A DNA stretch of 64,000 bases from Hyphomicrobiaceae bacterium (GTDB taxonomy: Bacteria; Pseudomonadota; Alphaproteobacteria; Rhizobiales; Hyphomicrobiaceae): contig JACKJI010000002.1 of the NCBI GenBank assembly GCA_020638035.1, positions 1 to 64,000 of the forward strand. The letters are read 5' to 3'. The translations under genes were made by a program, and so were the position numbers. Shown piece by piece: positions 56,544-64,000 of the stretch. Numbering within the stretch: position 1 is the stretch's first letter; each line of letters starts with the position of its first letter. The notes beneath the pieces are model-generated. The model was not told the DNA's origin. It was given only the letters and a program-made list of their open reading frames with translations, and searched no databases.

Positions 56544-57695
56544 CTATTTCCCTGCAACACCCGCGATGCGCGCCCCTGGAACGCTCGACGCAGGCAAATC
56601 GGCGGGCCGAAACACTTCGATCTTGCGGAAGTACTGATCGGCCACGTAAACGCGCCCATCGACATCGACATCAATACCCGCCGGCAACAGGAACCGCCCA
56701 CGCCCGCCTTGCTCGTTGCGCTCCCCAACCGAGAGCAGAATGCGACCGGATGGACTGAAGATCTGGAACACACCGAACATCGAATCCGTGACGTATATGT
56801 TTCCAGACGCGTCCAGCGCCACGTCCTTGGGATGCGCGAACTGCCCGGGATAGCGCCCCGGTTTACCGAAACTGGATAACGGTGCGCCGCCGGCACTCAG
56901 CGTCTGCACCCGGAAATTACCGGCATCGACAACGTAGAGGTCACCGTTCGGCCCGCGATCGAGAGACAATGGCAAGTTGAACTGACCGGCCGCCGCGCCG
57001 CGCGTACCGATCACGCTGACTCGCCGCCCCTCAGCGTCGAACACGACGATGCGATGCTGCTTGTTGTCGACGCCGCCCGTGTCCAGCACATAGATCCGCG
57101 AACCATCCGGCGTTACAGCGACCGAGGATGGGCGCTTGAGATGCTCGCCGCCGCCGACCGCAGTCAGATATTCACCGCCGCTGCCATAAACCAGCACCCG
57201 TCGGGTGGTGCTGTCGCAAACATAGACTCTCCCGCTGTCGTCGACCGCCAAGCCCAAGGGCTTGGAGAGGCGTCCAGGTTCCTCGGTCCCGATCTGGCGA
57301 TATTCGCCACTGGCCCGGTCGAGAACATGGACGAGACGGCGGACCGTATCGCTGACGTAGAGACGACCGTGACGCGCGACCAGCCCGAAGGGCTTTCCGA
57401 ACGCCTCGGTCTTGCGTCCATAGCCTGTCGCGAATTCGCGGAAACGGTCAGAGCCTGTCTCCGGCACGACGTCCGTGCTGCCGATGATCGTCGCCTCATG
57501 GATAAAGCGCGCAGCAGCCGGTGCGGGCGGATAAACAATTGGCCTGGAAGGCTCAGCGTACTCGATCGAACCGACGGCTCCAGCCGGCAGCAATTCGGGG
57601 CCCGCGCAGGCGCTCAACAACGCCAATGCGATCGCTCCCGCAGCCACGCCAGAGAAATGGCGGGATGTCAGCAGATCGAGCGGCAATTTCGCCAT
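56544..57695 (-). CDS. NHL-repeat beta-propeller lipoprotein
   Basis: This 383-residue protein has a lipobox (ALLSACAG), so it is lipid-anchored in the envelope. The rest is about six NHL repeats (KPLGLAVDDSGRVYVCDSTTRRVLVY, LPLSLDRGPNGDLYVVDAGNFRVQTL, HPKDVALDASGNIYVTDSMFGVFQIF), forming a propeller. Propellers of this kind appear with multihaem cytochromes in other bacteria, perhaps as docking or assembly scaffolds. It follows on the same strand and is 38 bp upstream of the tetrahaem gene. Confidence 0.92.
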   Translation of the reverse strand: MAKLPLDLLTSRHFSGVAAGAIALALLSACAGPELLPAGAVGSIEYAEPSRPIVYPPAPAAARFIHEATIIGSTDVVPETGSDRFREFATGYGRKTEAFGKPFGLVARHGRLYVSDTVRRLVHVLDRASGEYRQIGTEEPGRLSKPLGLAVDDSGRVYVCDSTTRRVLVYGSGGEYLTAVGGGEHLKRPSSVAVTPDGSRIYVLDTGGVDNKQHRIVVFDAEGRRVSVIGTRGAAAGQFNLPLSLDRGPNGDLYVVDAGNFRVQTLSAGGAPLSSFGKPGRYPGQFAHPKDVALDASGNIYVTDSMFGVFQIFSPSGRILLSVGERNEQGGRGRFLLPAGIDVDVDGRVYVADQYFRKIEVFRPADLPASSVPGARIAGVAGK

Positions 57696-58113
57696 GCCGA
57701 ATCCTTCGTTGCGGGCTCTCGCAGCATCGAGTCACCATACGCAATCTCTAACATGGGCCTCGTTCAGCACAGTAGCTGCGCCGCCACACTTATAAATGAA
57801 CCACCCCAAATCAGGCAGAATGCTCGGTTTCAACCAAACCCTTAGCGCGCCGCGCCCAGACCTGAGAACCTCCGCAAACGCCCGATGAGCAAACGCGAAT
57901 CAAACTTCGGCTTCCCAGTGCTGAAGCATTTGTTCGATCCAAATGACTTTCGTACTGGCGAAGCTCCGTCAAACGAGAACCGAATCATATAATATCATTA
58001 TGTTATGGGGCGCCCGCGTTTTTTCATTGCGCCTCAGACGGGGGCTGCTCAATTTGTTTTTGGACGTCCGCAGCTCAGCGGACATGGTGGCTATTCTGCA
58101 AGGCGAAGTCTTG
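57696..58113. other. Divergent promoter region between cytochrome-cluster genes
   Basis: These 418 bp separate the NHL gene (minus) from a triheme cytochrome (plus). A TATAAT-like box lies at 57988-57993 in an AT-rich patch. The region probably holds both promoters. No Fnr-type TTGAT-N4-ATCAA site was found. Confidence 0.45.
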
Positions 58114-58782
58114 ATGCGACCGCTGTCGATCCTGAAGAGGGCTGCGCCCTTGTTTGCAGTGGCTGCCTGCTTGGCCGTGCTGGCCAACATGTGTGGCTTC
58201 GAAGTGACTGCGGACGCTGGCGAGTACTCGCGCCGTCCAGCGCCCGCGGGTGGTTATGCTCCGCTCGCCGATGCGCCGGGGCGTGCCATGTCCTACTGGG
58301 AGCGAGATGGCCAACCGATCGACATCAACAATCCTTGGCGCACGTTAAAGACAGATGGGCATCACGACCCCAACAGCGACGCCGTCAACAGGCTTCAGAA
58401 CCCGGTCGAGGCAATGCGCAGCTTGCCGCGCTCTGGCGTTGGAAATTTCGTCGATTGGGTCAAGGCGCTGAAGTCCGGTCAAGTTGAGCCGCGCGCCGAG
58501 GTGGAGGTCGCGGGCCAGATGAAGCGCGACCATATTGACGTGACGTTTCGTAATACTGGGCCTATGCCGACGGTGACCTTCTCCCACACGGTGCATACCG
58601 AGTGGCTGGCCTGCTCCAATTGCCATGACGAATTGTTCAAGCGAAAGGCCGGCACGACCCAGATCCGTATGAAGGACATTTTCGAGGGCAAAGCCTGTGG
58701 TGTCTGCCACGGCCAGGTTGCATTCCCACCTGATCAGTGCCTCCGCTGTCACAACGGTCCAAAGCGCAGGGCGCAGAACTGA
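58114..58782 (+). CDS. Triheme c7-type cytochrome
   Basis: The 222-residue protein has an N-terminal hydrophobic segment (LFAVAACLAVLANMCGFEVTA) and three haem sites near the C-terminus: CSNCH, CGVCH and CLRCH. The spacing and the motif IRMKDIFEGKACGVCHGQVAF match the c(7)-type triheme domain. It is a close paralogue of the 61018 gene (shared NFVDWVKAL and DCxNCHD-type parts) but lies on the opposite strand. The ATG at 58114 is preferred; frames extending upstream are non-coding. Confidence 0.9.
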   Translation: MRPLSILKRAAPLFAVAACLAVLANMCGFEVTADAGEYSRRPAPAGGYAPLADAPGRAMSYWERDGQPIDINNPWRTLKTDGHHDPNSDAVNRLQNPVEAMRSLPRSGVGNFVDWVKALKSGQVEPRAEVEVAGQMKRDHIDVTFRNTGPMPTVTFSHTVHTEWLACSNCHDELFKRKAGTTQIRMKDIFEGKACGVCHGQVAFPPDQCLRCHNGPKRRAQN

Positions 58783-59051
58783 AGGCGCATTGGGTTTTTA
58801 TGAACTCTGCCACGCTGTTTCGCGCGTGCGTCATGCGCCCAACGCTATAGGGCGAACAACGCCTCGACCATCTGGCGATGAATTGGTCGCCGGCATCTCG
58901 AAGTACCGTCCGTTGCCTTCCGAATTTTCCCCTGACGTGCGGCGTGCGGCCTTATGCCAGTTCACTCGTCACCAGAGTTGCAACTGCGATCCGCCCCTGT
59001 TGGGGAGCATGTTTTTTAGCTCAACCGTCGAGCACAAGGGCTCAACATGCT

Positions 59052-60647
59052 TCATGGCCCCTGAAAAGCGCGGCGCACATAAGCTGCGATGGATGCGACC
59101 TGTTCGCGGCTCAGCACATTCCCGAACGAGGGCATCGACGTTCCGTCCGGCGCCTTGAGAGTCCGCTCGACAAATGCTCCTGACGACACGAGTGTTCTGA
59201 ACTTCGGTGTGTTGAAATCCGTGGGCGAGGGTTTGAGAAAGCGCCCGATCCAGTTCTTGCCGGTACCGTCGGCTGCATGGCACTGCGCACAGGCCTCCTG
59301 ATAGAGCCGGCGGCCTTCCATCTCCAACGGCGTCAGATCCGTTATGACGGGCACCTCGTCATGCACGCCCTTCTCGTAATCCGACGGCATGTGGCTGGTG
59401 CCTGCATCCGCCAACCGGTTACCGCGTGTACCGAAATGGCAGGAGACACAGGCCCCTTTGAAGAGCTCCAATCCTTGTTGTTGCACGGCCGACAAGGTCG
59501 AGGGTGGCGCATCGATCGCCAGATCGCCCGTCGCAAAGGGAATGGCCGGACCGTAGCGCGCATCGTGATCGGGCCAACCGTTCTCGGGCGTATGATAGCG
59601 CCCTGACCTGTCCTTGCGGGGTGCGAGAGATTGCGTGACGTACTGGGCCACGGCCTCAATCTCGTCCGCCTTGAGAACCTTGGCAAAGGACGGCATTGCC
59701 GTGCCACTTCGGCCTCCCTTGACCGCTGCGACGACGTCAGAAGCATCGAGCCGCGGAGGGGCGGTGAAGTCCCTCGGCTTGGGGTCGAGAACCTGGGCCG
59801 CAGTCGTGCGACCGTCGCCTTTTGGGCCGTGGCAATACGAGCAGTAATAAAGATAGGTGCGCTTGCCCGCGTCGGCAGGCTCATCGGCTACCGCCACGTT
59901 GGACTTTGCTGCGCGATCGCCCTCGACAAAGGCACGGTAGACATACTCCGACACATCGGCGATCTGCTGATTGCTCAACACCTTGGACCAGGCCGGCATG
60001 GTGGTGCCCGGCACGCCGCGAGCGATTGAGACAAACAGTCTGGCGCGGTCGAAGGCCTGCCGCGTTCTCGCCGCGGTAAAGTCGAGCGGCTTATAGACCA
60101 TCATGTCTGCGCGTCGGCCACGGCCGTTACCCGAATGCCCATGGCACTCCGCGCAGTTCGCGTGAAAGAAGACGCCGCCCTTTGCCGCATCGCCCGCAAG
60201 CCCACCCGGAAAGGGAGCAGCCACCGTGTTTGGGGCCTCAGGCTTGCGTGAGCCGGACATAAACTCGGATCGAATAAAATTGACTACGGCTGCGATCTGA
60301 CCGGCCGACAGGCGACCAGCCCAAGCCGTCATGGCCGTTCCATCGCGCCCATGAGTGACGGCGTCGATCATGGCTTCGCGGCTCAATGCCGCAGGATCTG
60401 TCCGTGTGAAATCGCGCGGCCGCGGATTGAGGCTGTCTGTCGCCCAGTACGCACCGCTGCCCTTGTCGCCATGGCAGACGCTGCAGCGTCGCTCATAGAT
60501 GGCGCGTCCCTCATCCGCCGATTGCGCCTTCACCCAGCCCGGCCAAGCGGTCAAAAAGATGAGGACAAGCAGGATAATCGGTCGAGCCCACCGGACATGA
60601 CGCGTCAAATCGTGAGAACGCGGAGACAACCGATTGCGCAAGGTCAC
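59052..60647 (-). CDS. Pentahaem multi-domain cytochrome c
   Basis: This 531-residue exported protein has one leader/anchor segment (ARPIILLVLIFLTAWPGWV) and five class I cytochrome modules with sites CSVCH, CAECH, CSYCH, CVSCH and CAQCH at about residues 55, 165, 269, 400 and 453. The first three modules and the fifth repeat the phrase DFT or PTDF and GTAMPSF-like methionine loops, so Met is the likely sixth ligand. The start is the GTG at 60647, which overlaps the upstream stop in a GTGA; an ATG at 60728 would overlap the neighbour by 84 bp. Electron-relay rod or terminal donor. Confidence 0.92.
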   Translation of the reverse strand: MTLRNRLSPRSHDLTRHVRWARPIILLVLIFLTAWPGWVKAQSADEGRAIYERRCSVCHGDKGSGAYWATDSLNPRPRDFTRTDPAALSREAMIDAVTHGRDGTAMTAWAGRLSAGQIAAVVNFIRSEFMSGSRKPEAPNTVAAPFPGGLAGDAAKGGVFFHANCAECHGHSGNGRGRRADMMVYKPLDFTAARTRQAFDRARLFVSIARGVPGTTMPAWSKVLSNQQIADVSEYVYRAFVEGDRAAKSNVAVADEPADAGKRTYLYYCSYCHGPKGDGRTTAAQVLDPKPRDFTAPPRLDASDVVAAVKGGRSGTAMPSFAKVLKADEIEAVAQYVTQSLAPRKDRSGRYHTPENGWPDHDARYGPAIPFATGDLAIDAPPSTLSAVQQQGLELFKGACVSCHFGTRGNRLADAGTSHMPSDYEKGVHDEVPVITDLTPLEMEGRRLYQEACAQCHAADGTGKNWIGRFLKPSPTDFNTPKFRTLVSSGAFVERTLKAPDGTSMPSFGNVLSREQVASIAAYVRRAFQGP

Positions 60648-61018
60648 CAATACCCCGGGCCTGTCGTGCGGTGGCGTCCGTGAACGCCAGTCGGCACGCC
60701 CGTCATGCCTGAATGACAGCGCCCACAATTACCCTCGATGCCCCAGGCCGTTTTTCCGTTATGGCACTCGGCGCAAAACCGACCGTAGTAGAGATCCGAC
60801 ATGGAAATGCGGTTAGCGCCAACTTCCATCTTGAACCCGAGTTCGGCATGGCACACGCGGCATTTGTAGACCGTGCGGTGATACCAATGCGGGAAGATCA
60901 CCGGCCGCATGCCCGCAGCCTCGGACCGATCATTCAATACAACGTCGCCATATTCGGCATGCGCGGCGACCGCCGAAATCAGCGCCAGGGCGACCACGGC
61001 CAGAAGAACCCGTTTCAT
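60644..61018 (-). CDS. Small triheme c7-type cytochrome
   Basis: This 124-residue periplasmic protein has a signal peptide (MKRVLLAVVALALISAVAAHA) and three sites, CRVCH, CAECH and CGRCH, in the c(7)-type order with the motif RISMSDLYYGRFCAECHNG. It starts at an ATG that overlaps the previous stop (TGATG), and its own stop overlaps the pentahaem start in GTGA. Its small size suits a diffusible periplasmic electron carrier. Confidence 0.93.
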   Translation of the reverse strand: MKRVLLAVVALALISAVAAHAEYGDVVLNDRSEAAGMRPVIFPHWYHRTVYKCRVCHAELGFKMEVGANRISMSDLYYGRFCAECHNGKTAWGIEGNCGRCHSGMTGVPTGVHGRHRTTGPGYW

Positions 61019-61722
61019 CAGTTTGCCGTCCCCACATTACGTTCCACGCTGTGACAGCGCAGGCAGTCGGTCGCCGGAAAAGCTACCGATCCATGGCAAC
61101 GACCGCAAAATTCGCCCGCGAGGATATCCTCCATATTGATGCGGTGGGCACCCGCCTCCTTTTTGAACGGCTGGTCATGACAGTTCGAGCAGTCAAGCCA
61201 CTCTGAGTGCGCGCCGTGGGGAAAGCGCACCATCGGCATCGCCGCCGTGCGCGGCATGATGATATCCGTGCTGCGAGTTTCAGGCTTGTCGCCGGGCTTC
61301 AACCGGTCCTTGGGCATGATATAGCCGCGGCGCAGAGCCGCGACCCAATCGACATTGTTGCCAATCTCGTCGCGCTTTCCCGGCAGCTTTGAAAGGGTTT
61401 GTGCCGGCTCTCTCAACTTACCGACATCCGGGTTGTATTTGTCATGCAAGCCGTCGTTGACCAGCCGCCGCCAGAAGCGTCCGTCCTTTCCGCGAATGAG
61501 ATCCCGTTTCGGCTTTAAAGGGCGCGCCGGGGCGAACGGAACCATTTCTCCGCTGACGTCACCGCGCCGATAGCCCTGTGCATTCAGGTCGACGTGCCCC
61601 CAACCGGTCACGACCATGGCCAGCGCTATCGCCAAAAGTGCGAAGCGCAGCTTCCACCGCCTCCACCGCGCCGGCCAAGGTGAGCCATCCGCCAATGTCC
61701 ATGCCCCCTGTGGCTGGCTCAT
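61018..61722 (-). CDS. Triheme c7-type cytochrome, membrane-anchored
   Basis: The protein of about 234 residues has an N-terminal hydrophobic anchor (LRFALLAIALAMVVTGWGHV) and the haem sites CSNCH, CGRCH and CLRCH near the C-terminus, with HRINMEDILAGEFCGRCHGS between. The middle region (NDGLHDKYNPDVGKL, EIGNNVDWVAAL) is shared with the 58114 protein, which marks a gene duplication. ATG at 61722 is preferred over an in-frame GTG at 61761. It leads the three-gene coupled unit with the small triheme and the pentahaem genes. Confidence 0.9.
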   Translation of the reverse strand: MSQPQGAWTLADGSPWPARWRRWKLRFALLAIALAMVVTGWGHVDLNAQGYRRGDVSGEMVPFAPARPLKPKRDLIRGKDGRFWRRLVNDGLHDKYNPDVGKLREPAQTLSKLPGKRDEIGNNVDWVAALRRGYIMPKDRLKPGDKPETRSTDIIMPRTAAMPMVRFPHGAHSEWLDCSNCHDQPFKKEAGAHRINMEDILAGEFCGRCHGSVAFPATDCLRCHSVERNVGTAN

Positions 61723-61998
61723 TATCCGCTTGCCCGACCCGCTTGCCGCATCAGAGAACACCAGAGTTCTGAGTTAACGAGCGATATCCCGTCGGACCTT
61801 GTGGAGCTGATGCGAAAAAAATACGTCTTTGATCATGCAGTATAGACGCGATTCTGCGATTTTTGAAAACGCAGGAAAGCAACACGGCCCCGGCAAGGCC
61901 CGATACACTGGCAAAAGAGCACCGGTGAGGGATGGGGGGCCTGCTGCAGCAAGGCTTATGACTGCTTCCCGAGTTGATGGTGCATCAACCAAGCATGC

Positions 61999-62592
61999 TC
62001 AGTTCTTGTCCGCTTTGGCCTTGATCCAGGCTTGCGCGTGCTCTTTGGCGGTAGCGATCTGTTCCGGTGTCATGGTTTCAGCAACGACGTCGCGAGCATT
62101 GACCGCCAGTGAGCCCCAATAAAGCACGGCGATCTCGTACCATTTGTAGGCTTCGACTGGATTGCGATCGACACCGTGGCCGAAGGCGAAGGAATCCGCC
62201 ACCTGCAGCTGTGCACCCACATCGCCACCCTCTGCGGCTTTCATGCTCCACAAGAATGACTTGGCAAAATCCTGAGGAACGCCGTGACCTTCACGATACA
62301 TGCGCGCAAGTTCGACCTGCGCCTTTTCGAAACCTGCGTTGCCGGAGCTGTTGAGCAAGTCGACCGCAGCGGTCTCGCTTGGGGGCTCCACCATTCTGTT
62401 CAAGTACATGATGCCGAGAATGTACTGGGCGGTCGCATCGCCGCCCTTGGCCAGAGGTGAGAGGGCCTCGGCAGCGGCAGAAAACTCTCCGCGATCGAAA
62501 AGCTCAATTCCTTCGGCAAGTTGCGCCGTTGCGGCTCCTGCTCCGACGAGCATGAAAACAACGGCGACAATAAAGGAGAGGCAACGGTTCAT
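61999..62592 (-). CDS. Periplasmic Sel1-repeat protein
   Basis: This 197-residue protein has a signal peptide (LSFIVAVVFMLVGAGAATAQ) and at least three Sel1 repeats (YILGIMYLNRMVEPPSETAAVDLL, LARMYREGHGVPQDFAKSFLWSMKAA, ADSFAFGHGVDRNPVEAYKWYEIAVL). It may be a scaffold for the neighbouring propeller or cytochromes. Its ATG overlaps the stop of the propeller gene in an ATGA. The 276 bp between it and the triheme gene hold no gene. Confidence 0.88.
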   Translation of the reverse strand: MNRCLSFIVAVVFMLVGAGAATAQLAEGIELFDRGEFSAAAEALSPLAKGGDATAQYILGIMYLNRMVEPPSETAAVDLLNSSGNAGFEKAQVELARMYREGHGVPQDFAKSFLWSMKAAEGGDVGAQLQVADSFAFGHGVDRNPVEAYKWYEIAVLYWGSLAVNARDVVAETMTPEQIATAKEHAQAWIKAKADKN

Positions 62593-63746
62593 TTCTCATC
62601 CCCTTCTTCCCCACCGACGGCCGCCTCGATCCCACGTGGATACCACGTCGCCCCCCCGAACCCGCCGACCCATGCAGATTCCTCAGCAATGGCAATGGCG
62701 AACACACTCGAGACGTTCAGCGCCGACCCTCTTATCTGCTTATGGAACGCCTTGCCGTCGAACGATGCAAGCCCCCGATTTGTACCAATCCAAATTCGCC
62801 CGCTCTTTTTTGCCAGTGCGAATACGTGGTTGCCAGGCAAACCGTCCGCCATCGTGAAGCTGCGCCATGTTGTGCCGTCGAAGCGGCTCAGCCCAGCTCC
62901 CCAGGTCCCTGCCCAGACGACACCCTCGTCGTCCACGACAAGCGAAACCACATAGTTTGGATTGTAGGCGGGTCCGGACTGTTCCAGCCCCTGTTCCTTG
63001 CGCTGGTGCTGATGGTGGCGCGAGGCAGCCGAGTTCACCACCGGCTTTCTGTCCACGTCCTGCTTGGCCACCAAGTCCCACGGCGCACCCAGGCCACTTG
63101 CATGGTTCCAACTCGTCCAGGCGCCGTTACGGTACCGGGAGAGCCCCCCCTCGGTTGCCAGCCAGACCGTTCCATCCGGTCCGGACGCCAGTCCGTATAC
63201 CCAGTCATTGGCCAGTCCTCCGCCGGTATTCGCCACGGTGTGCAGCCGCCAGGCGGACGGGTCCTGCAGCGCGCCGCCGATCACCTGATTGACGCCCGAC
63301 CAGGTGGCGATCCAGACGTCGCCGCCCGCATCGCGCATCACGTCATAGACGAAGCTGTCCCCCAGGCCGTCTGGGATGTTGTAGTGCGTCCATGACTGCG
63401 ACTGCGGGTCAAGGATGGAAAGTCCGCCTCCGTAGGTGCCGACCCAGATGCGGCCGTCGAGGTTGCCCACATGAAAGACGCCGTTCGACAATAGGCCGCT
63501 CTTGTTGTCGTAGGTGCGCTTATCGCCAGTGAGATTATCGAAACGGATCAGGCCATCGGACGTGCCGAGCCACGTCAGCTTGCCATCGATGAGAACGTCC
63601 TTGACGTTGGCGGTGCCGAGATCGAAGCCGATCGACGAGCGCAATTTGCCGACCGCATCGTCTGCGCGCGATGTGCCGATTGGCGACAGTACGCCAAGGC
63701 CAAGTGCGACGAGGCCCGCGGCAAGTTTCGTCGCAAACGGCCTCAT
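62589..63746 (-). CDS. Exported two-component-regulator-type propeller protein
   Basis: The 385-residue protein has a signal peptide (LAAGLVALGLGVLSPIGTSRA) and seven or so propeller blades with the phrase W(L/V)GTxxGL or similar (TWLGTSDGLIRFDNLTGDKR, IWVGTYGGGLSILDPQSQ, VWAGTWGAGLSRFDGTTWRS). This is the sensor propeller seen in hybrid two-component proteins, but here it has no transmitter domain. A His/Gln-rich insert (RHHQHQRKEQG) breaks one blade. The start overlaps the upstream stop in ATGA. Confidence 0.88.
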   Translation of the reverse strand: MRPFATKLAAGLVALGLGVLSPIGTSRADDAVGKLRSSIGFDLGTANVKDVLIDGKLTWLGTSDGLIRFDNLTGDKRTYDNKSGLLSNGVFHVGNLDGRIWVGTYGGGLSILDPQSQSWTHYNIPDGLGDSFVYDVMRDAGGDVWIATWSGVNQVIGGALQDPSAWRLHTVANTGGGLANDWVYGLASGPDGTVWLATEGGLSRYRNGAWTSWNHASGLGAPWDLVAKQDVDRKPVVNSAASRHHQHQRKEQGLEQSGPAYNPNYVVSLVVDDEGVVWAGTWGAGLSRFDGTTWRSFTMADGLPGNHVFALAKKSGRIWIGTNRGLASFDGKAFHKQIRGSALNVSSVFAIAIAEESAWVGGFGGATWYPRGIEAAVGGEEGDEK

Positions 63747-64000
63747 GGAGTGGCCTTTGGTGCGATGAGCCGAACGACCCCGCCCTTCACCCCGGCAAAA
63801 ACATCGCCGCTGCGGGTGGTTGCGAGTGCATAGACATGAGCCGGCGAACGCCCCAGGTCGTAGCTTGTCCAGCGCTTGCCGTCGAAGCTGGAAATGCCCT
63901 TGTTGGTGCCAAACCACATCACGCCCTTGTCGTCCTGGGCGAGAGAATAAACGATGTCACCGGCCAGACCGTCTCCGCTGGTAAAGTTGGTCCAAACACC
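63743..64000 (-). CDS. Propeller protein, C-terminal part (runs off the window)
   Basis: The last 85 residues of a gene that begins beyond the right edge. The blades read VWTNFTSGDGLAGDIVY, VMWFGTNKGISSFDGKRWTS and DVFAGVKGGVVRL, the same family as the next gene, so the two are tandem paralogues. Its stop TGA overlaps the next ATG. The cytochrome-associated cluster therefore continues past the window. Confidence 0.85.
   Translation of the reverse strand, partial: GVWTNFTSGDGLAGDIVYSLAQDDKGVMWFGTNKGISSFDGKRWTSYDLGRSPAHVYALATTRSGDVFAGVKGGVVRLIAPKATP

Noticed and set aside
57989..58001. ATAAT-ATC-ATTAT palindrome as an Fnr or similar site in the cytochrome promoter
   Set aside because: Too short and AT-rich, and it overlaps a TATAAT-like box, so chance is sufficient.

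Overview
The window is a GC-rich chromosomal segment from an alphaproteobacterium, most likely of the order Hyphomicrobiales (Hyphomicrobium/Rhodoplanes-like). The evidence is family content and synteny: a DUF3126 protein, an IscU-like/YidD pair, recA next to alaS, a coiled-coil protein-zapA-6S RNA-5-FTHF cyclo-ligase block, and the ArsR-methyltransferase/metF/metH methionine operon. No tRNA, rRNA, CRISPR array, integrase or transposase gene was seen. Strand use is mixed and most genes are housekeeping.

Layout. 1-10 kb: partial gene, secreted and membrane hypotheticals, thrS, an orphan TAXI-type solute-binding protein, a TPR/Sel1 membrane protein, yidD, cupin, IscU-like scaffold, hisI, patatin lipase. 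10-19 kb: CBS-domain protein, rhomboid protease, PAS_5 protein, a tandem PilZ protein next to a LapG-like cysteine protease, gamma carbonic anhydrase, DUF3126, cysE, a CE4-like deacetylase, a GNAT enzyme. 19-29 kb: AcuI-type reductase, a 27-residue membrane peptide, a candidate sRNA, two small membrane proteins, then the methionine/SAM-cycle operon on the minus strand (ArsR-methyltransferase, metF, separate MetH homocysteine domain, a membrane protein, the rest of MetH). An 18/20-match palindrome lies in front of this operon. The start of the second MetH part carries about nine frameshifts in 400 bp. 29-44 kb: MlaC-like protein, alaS, recA, TauE/SafE-type exporter, ruvA, ruvC, yebC, ymdB, cyclo-ligase, 6S RNA, zapA. 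44-50 kb: gap, psiE, class I aldolase, YtoQ, ThiE-like protein, Sel1 protein.

50-64 kb is the most distinctive part. The cytochrome c maturation genes ccmF-G-H-I are followed upstream by a SurA-like PPIase, a tetraheme cytochrome, an NHL beta-propeller lipoprotein, three triheme c7-type cytochromes, a pentaheme multi-domain cytochrome, a Sel1 protein and two propeller proteins. The five cytochromes carry 18 CXXCH sites in 6 kb, and many of the genes are coupled by ATGA/GTGA/TGATG overlaps. The group looks like a dedicated periplasmic or cell-surface electron-transfer module.

A second notable signal is a 128-bp dispersed repeat with CTAGAGC/GCTCTAG ends. It is present in four copies, all between convergent genes. 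In three copies the terminal CTAG supplies the stop codon of the adjoining gene.
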